Assembly (NCBI GenBank): GCA_034440575.1 | Contig: JAOTOL010001247.1 | Span: 30,001 to 94,000, forward strand | Reading direction: 5' to 3' | DNA length: 64,000 bases | Source of the DNA: Imbricaverruca yamaguchii | Lineage: Eukaryota > Arthropoda > Thecostraca > Neoverrucidae | Part shown: in pieces, positions 57,280 to 64,000 of the stretch | How the letters are laid out: every line of letters starts with the position of its first letter | How positions within the stretch are numbered: position 1 is the stretch's first letter | Notes under the pieces: generated by a model | Told to the model about the DNA's origin: nothing | The model's database searches: none | Seen by the model: only the letters and a program-made list of their open reading frames with translations | Made by a program: the position numbers and the translations under genes

Positions 57280-59090
57280 CACCGACATATCTGTGCAACT
57301 CTGCAAAACCGACATCCATTTACGAAATATCTTATTTACTTCTCATGGTATGCAGAAGAAGCTCTACCTGCGAACTTGATTCGATCTATTCTATTCGTAT
57401 TCGATCCATTCAATTTTGATTCGATCTCCCACCGAGTTGGCAGTTTCGAAGCCCGCGCGAAGTCCACCCAGGAAATGCAAGGCCTCGGTAGCAGCGGATC
57501 TCACTGCACTGGTAGCAGGTCGGCCTAGGTAACCCCAGCATCTCCAGCTGAGAAGCCAATCGTCTGAAGGTTAACCGGATGCTGGTTGGGAGTCCCAGGT
57601 GTCCGCGGAAGTTTGTCTGCAGTTCCAGCCGACCCATGCAGCATGAGCCGCCAAGTCGCCAGGCCTTCCGCCTCCACTCAGCCTCAACAGACCGCTCTCC
57701 GAAGGCTACTGGAGGGCGCAGTCCGCGCCTGATTTTGTCCCCAAGCCGTCGCGTTCGCCGGCGCCGTCGGTACGGACAGTGCGCCGGAATCGACGCAGTC
57801 CCAGCAGGCAGCGTTGTTGTTCGTCAGCCGACACTAAGTGGCTGTCGTGCCGGCCCGCTGAGCGCTCTCTCCCCGGAGCGGTGCATGACACCAGAACTGC
57901 TGTGCGTCAGGGGAAAAGCAGCCAGGTTTTGGCCAGCGCCGTATAGAGACATGTGAATCTTCCCTGGCTGATCCAATATAGTAGTGGAAATGGAAGATAA
58001 TTCGAAGGCTGACTGCTTATAAGACGCACAAAACATGGATTGGTCTCCGGAGAGACAACATTCCGGCAGCAATGGAATGTGCTTCACACCAACCCCAGAC
58101 GTGCTCCAATCACTGCATTATTATGCCAACGTGTTCAGTCAGTGGTGGCAGCCACAGTCCACGGCCGGGCATTCTTCTGCCAGCCACAGCCGCAGCTCTA
58201 TATTGTGCACGCAGAACAATGCATTACGCCTGCAATTGATAAGTAAGTAAGGGCTGTCAACAGCGGTGTGTGCTAAACGCATGGCGTTCAATCTCTCTGG
58301 CACTAAATGGCCACGACCAATGATACACTTGGCTTATTCGGGCAAGTGAAAAGATGTGCGGCTTTCGTTGGCGCCGACTTCTGTCGAGCGAATGCCACCG
58401 AACGTATCTGCCTTTTCGTGCCGTATTGTGGTGCCGGCTTACCGGAATTGCTCCGTTTGCAAAGAAAGTGAAAACGGTGGAAGCATACAACAGCGCACTT
58501 TGCGGTGTCTCCCGGACCGATCTGGAGCTTTGCAACTTCGGTGTTTTACTTGAAATGTTGTGCGCCTAAAGGTGTACACACGGTTTTAGCGGAAGCGTGA
58601 CGCTGGTGGGCGATAATGAGGATGCTCCTAACAGCAGCGACCACACCACACAGGGGAGGAACGGATGAGAACACGGATATCAACTGGCGTCAAAAGTGCT
58701 CGCAATGGTGACGTCTGTGCCAAAGATATGCACATCAGCTACATAATAAAAACCACCATGCAAATGCAATTCATATCCAGATATGATCCGAGATAACCAA
58801 CCAGCCCCAACAATTGAGGTGCCGGTACCCTCAACTGTAGCGGCTGATCAGCCGACTACCGATTGCGTTGCAATTTATCTAGCTGTGAATGACTGATCAG
58901 GCATGAGTCGGGGAAAGACGTTTCATGCATATTTCGGCGGGTGTCAGGGCCAAAGAAGCGCATTTACATCGGACCGGTATAGGGTGTCATTAGGAGTGCT
59001 GGTCACGCGAGGGCCAGACGCGAACTATGCCACACGTCTCTGCAGACGCAGGACCGGGCACCGCATCGCGACGGAAAACTTGTGGGTGGA
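57280..59090. other. Downstream DNA, no gene recognised
   Basis: Bases 57540-57960 are GC-rich with a 125-codon plus frame but no domain. The rest is unassigned. Confidence 0.4.
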
Positions 59091-59215
59091 TCACAACTCT
59101 TCGCAGCCGGTATGAATATGCACTAGGTGGGCTGATCTCACCTCTTGGCAGCCGGTGGGGATGTGCACCTGGTGGGCTGATCGCAGCTCTTGGCAGCTGG
59201 TGAGGGCATACACCT
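59091..59215. repeat. ~45-bp tandem repeat, three copies
   Basis: GGGCTGATC, then CTCTTGGCAGC(C/T)GGT, then a (G/C)CACCTGGT-type end recur three times with small differences. Confidence 0.75.
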
Positions 59216-59453
59216 TGCTGTATCTGGTTTTCACTGAAGCGCAAACATCTCAAAAGTAAACACAGTCTGTTCCGACAAATCGGCACGGTGCATTCAAGTT
59301 TGATATGCGTGCTCCATATTCGGCAGATGATCCCGATTTCGGACATGTTGCCGACAATGTCCGCATATGCTCGTTCAAATGCAATCCCACTCAGCTGAAC
59401 TACGCTGCAAGTTTGTGCAACTTGGTCTTCTTTTATTTTTCTTCTTGTCTGTT

Positions 59454-60402
59454 TTAACTCGCGCCCTGGAGGGGAGGCGAATTCCGCCCACCCCTCCGGT
59501 TTTTCGTAGATAGCTCCAAATTATACCGGCCGATATACGCCATTGTTTGTGTACCTACTTAAGCATGAACGGCACGTTGCTTAAAGCAAGAAAAACGAAA
59601 ATCGATCGAACATTTTTTTAGTTAGGGGTCAGTAAATTCAAAATAAATATCAGCGCCAGACCACAAAAATCGGCGCTGATGCTCTTCCCGTATATTGGCA
59701 AAAGGGAAGTGTTCTTGACAACACTAGCGACTTGTTTGATGCATATTGTTATGCTATGTTATTTAAAAGTCATGTTAGGTCGCCGAGGTCATCATGACAG
59801 GCTAATGAAACCAAACTTGGTCAACTGGAATGCTGTCGTAAATGGAAATGACTGTTATGCGATTGATGTCACTTTGCACGTTGCTCCCTACATATACAGA
59901 AATATACTGTTTGCCATTGTGTGCCTAAGCGTTTCTATACTTTATTCATGTGTTTCACTCCTTTCTTTGCAAAGTCGATTGTGCCAACGGAGCAGTCAGG
60001 TGGGTAGCCCGGTTCCGGTAACTGAAGAAGGTAATGACTTGATAAAGTGCTCCCATATCGGTGACCTGAGGTCAAAAAGCGGATCGGGCATATGTGTTGC
60101 ATCATTAGTAATGTCCGAAACATCATTAATCCCAAGTTTGGAGCATTTAAACACAATCACAGCGATCCATAACAATGACAAGCCAAGCCACGCAAATCCA
60201 GAATATTTTAACCTCATTCTACCTTGAAGATATTGATCTAAGGTCACGAAATTTGCACGCAATAGAGTTAACTATCCTGCACATCCACTCTGCGAAATTC
60301 GTTGCTCTAGCCTTAATGGGAGCCGAGGTCTTAGGGGCGGAATCCGCCTCCCCCCCCCTCAAGTGCGCATAATTTTCAGAGGCCCTCCAGGGCGCGTGTT
60401 AA
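59454..60402. mobile_element. TTAA-bounded nonautonomous element of a second family
   Basis: The ends are inverted copies of TTAAC(T/A)CGCGCCCTGGAGGG with 19 of 20 positions equal, and both borders are TTAA. An inner G/C-rich inverted block (GGCG(A/G)ATTCCGCC) lies near each end. A 182-codon frame inside (59679-60227) has no recognisable domain and is taken as chance. The interior is unlike the other TTAA family, though TTAAC-x-CGCGC is shared. Confidence 0.72.
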
Positions 60403-61039
60403 TTGAACACTTGTATTCACCACGCACATCCCACATGGCTGCAGTGCAATAGATGTCGCTCTGCAGGGGAACAAACACACTAAAACAATCGCTCAACTAC
60501 TCGGCCTTTCCGTGATTACTTCCATTTCGCGCCGAAATCGTTTCCACGAACAAGTTCATTCAATTCGAAAAGTAACGTGTAACTTCCACTGGTGCGTCAA
60601 TTTGAAAACGCAAAATCACCCATGAAGAAATTGCAATCATCTCGTCGAAAACGTTAATGCAGAACAATTGTCCCGTCGATTACGTAAATTCTGGAACAAA
60701 AACTTTCGTCTCGTCCTATGAAAAAGAAAACTTTTCATGGGCTTTCTATGAGTCACAAATACTTTTTCATGTCATACGTGGACACAAAATTACATTTGCA
60801 CGGTAGCATCTTGTACTCTAGGCAAGTAGGGTTCGTGTGAGGACGTCGTGTGATTTTTTGCAATAGTAGAGGTGCAGGAATGCAACGTGTAGAAATAGCA
60901 TACGCCCATAGACGAAACCGTAAAACTAAAAATGTTGATGCGGCAGCTGCCATACCTGTTCCATGGAATAATTTTAATAGTTGTAATGTCTACATCCGCT
61001 GGTCTGAATTGAATTTTCATTCCTGGCTGGTTATTGGTT
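60403..61039. other. Unassigned DNA
   Basis: No gene or repeat recognised. Confidence 0.4.
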
Positions 61040-61190
61040 TTACGACACATCGACCGTTGAGTCATGTAGCGTCGCCAATCTCTCACGCCGATTGGTCGCG
61101 GGAGAAGAGTAGCAACAGGTGAGACTCGAACCCACGACCTTTCGATTGTGAGACGAGCAACGTACCCCAAGACTACTCGTCCCCTGAATT
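60985..61190 (-). mobile_element. Possible tRNA-derived SINE
   Basis: On the minus strand 61187-61117 has the layout of a tRNA gene: GGGGACGAG at the start, an A-box-like TAGTCTTGGGGTA, a CTCACAA seven-base loop region, and a good B box and T-arm, GTGGGTTCGAGTCTCAC. The acceptor and anticodon stems pair poorly, so an active tRNA gene is unlikely. The sequence continues into a non-tRNA body (ATGACTCAACGGTCGATGTG) as in SINEs. Boundaries are uncertain. Confidence 0.5.
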
Positions 61191-61620
61191 TCCATTCCGG
61201 GCTCAACTGTGGACGATAGGCAGACGATCACACCAGGGGGTAAGGGCATGTGCCAGCTCCTCTTCGCCCATCCGAGCATCGGAAGGGCCCCCCATTAGAT
61301 AAAAAACCTAAATAATTGCCGGCGGGACGATTGTGACATTCAGGTCTGAAGGCTCTTCCGACCAGAATGGGCCGTTTGTGAGGATCATAATCATTGTGAT
61401 GATCTAAAACATTTGTGGCTGACTCGGGGTAGAAGAATGTCTTGCTGTAGCTACTCGTGGAGAAATAGAGCGAGGGCGGGCGCTAATAATTTTTGTTTTG
61501 GACGCAACACCGGTTACAAATGTGCTGAGCGGTGGGCTACGCTCTGAACTGTCTTCACCACGAAATCGAAGTGACCCGTGCCTTCCTGAACACACAGGCC
61601 ACGTAGTAAACCTCACGTCC
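61191..61620. other. Unassigned DNA
   Basis: No gene recognised; a short ATCATAATCATTGTGATGAT inverted stretch lies near 61385. Confidence 0.4.
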
Positions 61621-62032
61621 AACCGACCACACGGCTGACCACAGTCCGACCACACGGCTGACTACAGTCAGACCGCACGGCTGGCCACAGTCAGACCACA
61701 CGGCTGACTACAGTCCGACAACACGACTGGCCACAGTCCGACCACACGGCTGGCCACAGTCCGACCACACGGCTGACCACAGTCCGGCCACACGGCTGAC
61801 CACAGTCCGACCACACGGCTGACCACAGTCAGACCACACGGCTGACTACAGTCCGACCACACGACTGGCCACAGTCCGACCACACGGCTGGCCACAGTCG
61901 GACCACACGGCTGACCACAGTCCGACCACACGGCTAACCACAGTCCGACCACACGGCTAACCACAGTCCGACCACACGGTTGGTCACAGTCCGACCACAC
62001 GGCTGACCACGGACCGACCACAAGGCTGCCTG
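61621..62032. repeat. 23-bp minisatellite, about 18 copies
   Basis: The unit is CCGACCACACGGCTGACCACAGT with C/T, A/G and G/A variants. It gives a 117-codon minus-strand frame (SRVVGLW-type repeats), an artefact. Confidence 0.94.
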
Positions 62033-62162
62033 TGTGGTCGGTCCGCAGTCAGCCGACACAGACATCGTAGTAAACCTCACGAGTCCCACACAAGCTAACT
62101 GCATAAGCTTCTACATGCAGCTTCTATGCAATATATTCCATAACCCTTTGGACTGCGTGCAC

Positions 62163-62987
62163 TTAACCAGCGCGGTTTCGAGGGGGGTCGTTGACGACCC
62201 CACCCCTAAGGTTTTCCGCAGGTAGCGAAAGTACAGCACGCGGCAGCGCGCGGGAATTTGGCATACCTTTTCCCACATGAATTTGGCATGTTGTATCGAA
62301 ATTTTGAAATCCGGTCATTTAGGCTCAATGAGTTAGTTTTGGTCAAGTGAGGTTACCTCCAAAAACGTTCAACCAGTCGTCACGCTTTAATGGATAAAGA
62401 TATTTTAATAAAACTTTCAGCGTTTGCTGATGTTTAGGGATGCAACAAAACGTACAGGAGTAATCTTTCTGTTTTTTCCGTTTTTGATTACTTATTAATT
62501 TTGCATATTTGCATCTTAGTGTTCAAATCGAATATTCTGGCTAAAGCAAGCGTTTTCTATGAGTGCAAGTTGACTTCGAACAATGCTTTTCGGTCTGTTT
62601 TATCCATTAGAAAAATAAAATTAAAGAAAACTTGAAACTTCAAAATTGTAAAATTTCATCTATTATTTATTCGTGGATGGCCAAAACGTGTATAGCCCCG
62701 GTCGATTTCCCTTTCGTTTTCTGATTCCAATTTTTTATCTCTCAAATCTCCCTTAAAATTAACCCCCAGAGTCACAAACATAATGTAAGTCTTGAAACTC
62801 CAGGGCCCCTAATGACGTCACTTTTTTGGTGCCAAAATTTTGGGGAGTGGTGTCTGACCCTACTCGTCGATCGTTTTCCGATGACACCTATTTCGTTTCC
62901 GTGCGACGCTTAGTTTGAAGAGTAGAGTGAGTCTCTATCGACCCCCCCCCCCGGAGACGGGGTGTGAGGATCTGACAGAAGAGTTAA
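62163..62987 (+). mobile_element. TTAA-bounded nonautonomous element, copy 3
   Basis: It begins TTAACCAGCGCGG and ends GAGTTAA. The interior matches copy 2 in the same orientation (ATTTGGCATACC, CAGTCGTCACGCTTTAA, TTTTGCATATTTGC). It is the most diverged copy at its right end; 825 bp. Confidence 0.8.
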
Positions 62988-63548
62988 CCAGAAGAGGGGT
63001 AACGTCCCTCTTCAATTTGCACATTCTTGGTCACCACACAGGCCAATATGGTTGACTCAACATACTCATTTCCCGTGTGTTTGCAGTCAAAAATCACTCG
63101 CTGTGATGCTTGACGGAAGCTGTGAACCGACTGTTGGCCTCTTGTCCGCAAATTGATTTTCTTCGGTCTGAAGTATGCATTCGCCATGATGTGCGACCAT
63201 TTCCGATGGATGAAGAGACGTATATATATGAGCTTACCATCGCTAACATGCTTGACTTTGCATCATTTGTGATCGCAATATGTGTCTTCTTTTTATGCGG
63301 GTGCACGTTTCCATTTCTGTGTCGCTAAATGCTTGTGTGGGTAGGTGAGGGTATCCGGGACTAGGCATTAACCTGTCCATATTTCTCCTAGTAAGCAGCA
63401 CATAATAAACAGCACGACCACTATCGCAGGTGTCCTCGCTCCGACAAGCTAACGCGACCTACCAGGAGTTGTGTGTTGAAGGGAGCACACGTGCCCTCCA
63501 CAACGTGAGCCGCGCAAACCACGGTATATGGAATTAGAGGGCTAGCTT
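62988..63548. other. Unassigned DNA
   Basis: No gene recognised. A 72-codon plus frame (63110-63328) ends in a hydrophobic stretch (ASFVIAICVFFLCG), but nothing else supports it. Confidence 0.35.
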
Positions 63549-63650
63549 AAACTGCTGCCCATCTGTAAAGGCCACTCATCTGTACTTGCTACCCATCTGA
63601 AACTCCTACCCATCTGCAACTGCTACCCATCTGGAACTGCTACCCATCCC
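63549..63650. repeat. 17-bp tandem repeat, about six copies
   Basis: CTACCCATCTG followed by six variable bases recurs. Confidence 0.8.
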
Positions 63651-63691
63651 CTCCAGATGACGACATTAAGACATGCTCATCGCCAAACGTC

Positions 63692-64000
63692 ACGCCGCAC
63701 CGCCTCCCACCTGGACGGCACTAAGTCATGATCCACGGCCGCCTCCCAGCTGGACGGCACTAAGTCATGATCCACGGCCGCCTCCCAGCTGGACGGCACT
63801 AAGTCATGATCCACGGCCGCTCCCACCTGGACGGCACTAAGTCCACCTGGACGGCACTAAGTCATGATCCACGGCCGCCTCCCACCTGGACAGCACTAAG
63901 TCATGATCCACGGCCGCCTCCCACCTGGACGGCACTAAGTCATGATCCACGGCCGCCTCCCACCTGGACAGCACTATTGATCACCAGTCATGATCCACGG
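63692..64000. repeat. 39-bp minisatellite, about eight copies, running off the window
   Basis: The unit is CCACGGCCGCCTCCCACC followed by TGGACGGCACTAAGTCATGAT. One unit is shortened (around 63830). The array reaches the last base. Confidence 0.93.

Noticed and set aside
59679..60227. 182-codon plus-strand frame inside a TTAA element
   Set aside because: No transposase or other domain could be seen; Ile/Leu/Ser-rich with minus-strand frames overlapping. Probably chance in nonautonomous element DNA.

Overview
This window reads as nuclear DNA of an animal, most likely an arthropod and possibly a crustacean. Coding DNA is sparse and split by long GT-AG introns, tandem repeats are very abundant, and the main gene resembles the protostome Sidestep family of immunoglobulin-type guidance receptors. 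The species cannot be named from sequence alone.

The backbone is the 3' half of one plus-strand gene. Five exons (4457-4662, 11624-11741, 24818-25048, 32302-32525, 52765-53055) join in matching phase (0, 1, 1, 0) across introns of about 7.0, 13.1, 7.3 and 20.2 kb. They encode about 355 residues: the fibronectin type III domain, a transmembrane helix and a cytoplasmic tail ending at a stop. The Ig-domain exons expected in this family would lie left of the window. The tail carries two ITIM-like tyrosine motifs exactly 28 residues apart, a run of 14 prolines and a PDZ-type C-terminus (ESSV). The exons are GC-rich islands in AT-richer introns.

The introns are filled with mobile elements. Intron 1 holds a decayed minus-strand CR1-like LINE with an SGNH/esterase ORF1. 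Intron 2 holds a plus-strand LINE (about 14.1-21.15 kb) split cleanly by a 3.7-kb hAT-like DNA transposon with ~290-bp terminal inverted repeats and an 8-bp target duplication. Three copies of one TTAA-bounded element of about 0.85 kb lie at 25.2, 49.8 and 62.2 kb, and a second TTAA-bounded family has one copy at 59.5 kb. A diverged inverted repeat with ~0.75-kb arms lies at 42.2-44.15 kb.

Minisatellites are the other hallmark, with units of 46, 29, 54, 40, 31, ~18, 30, 33, 29, 23 and 39 bp, besides long AT, GT/AC and ACACGC tracts. Several touch splice junctions of the host gene. A 29-bp array is built from the exon 1 splice donor itself, the exon 3 acceptor is duplicated 35 bp upstream, and a 31-bp array ends about 40 bp before the exon 4 acceptor. 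Most long open frames in the window are by-products of these arrays. Downstream of 53055 no further gene was recognised.
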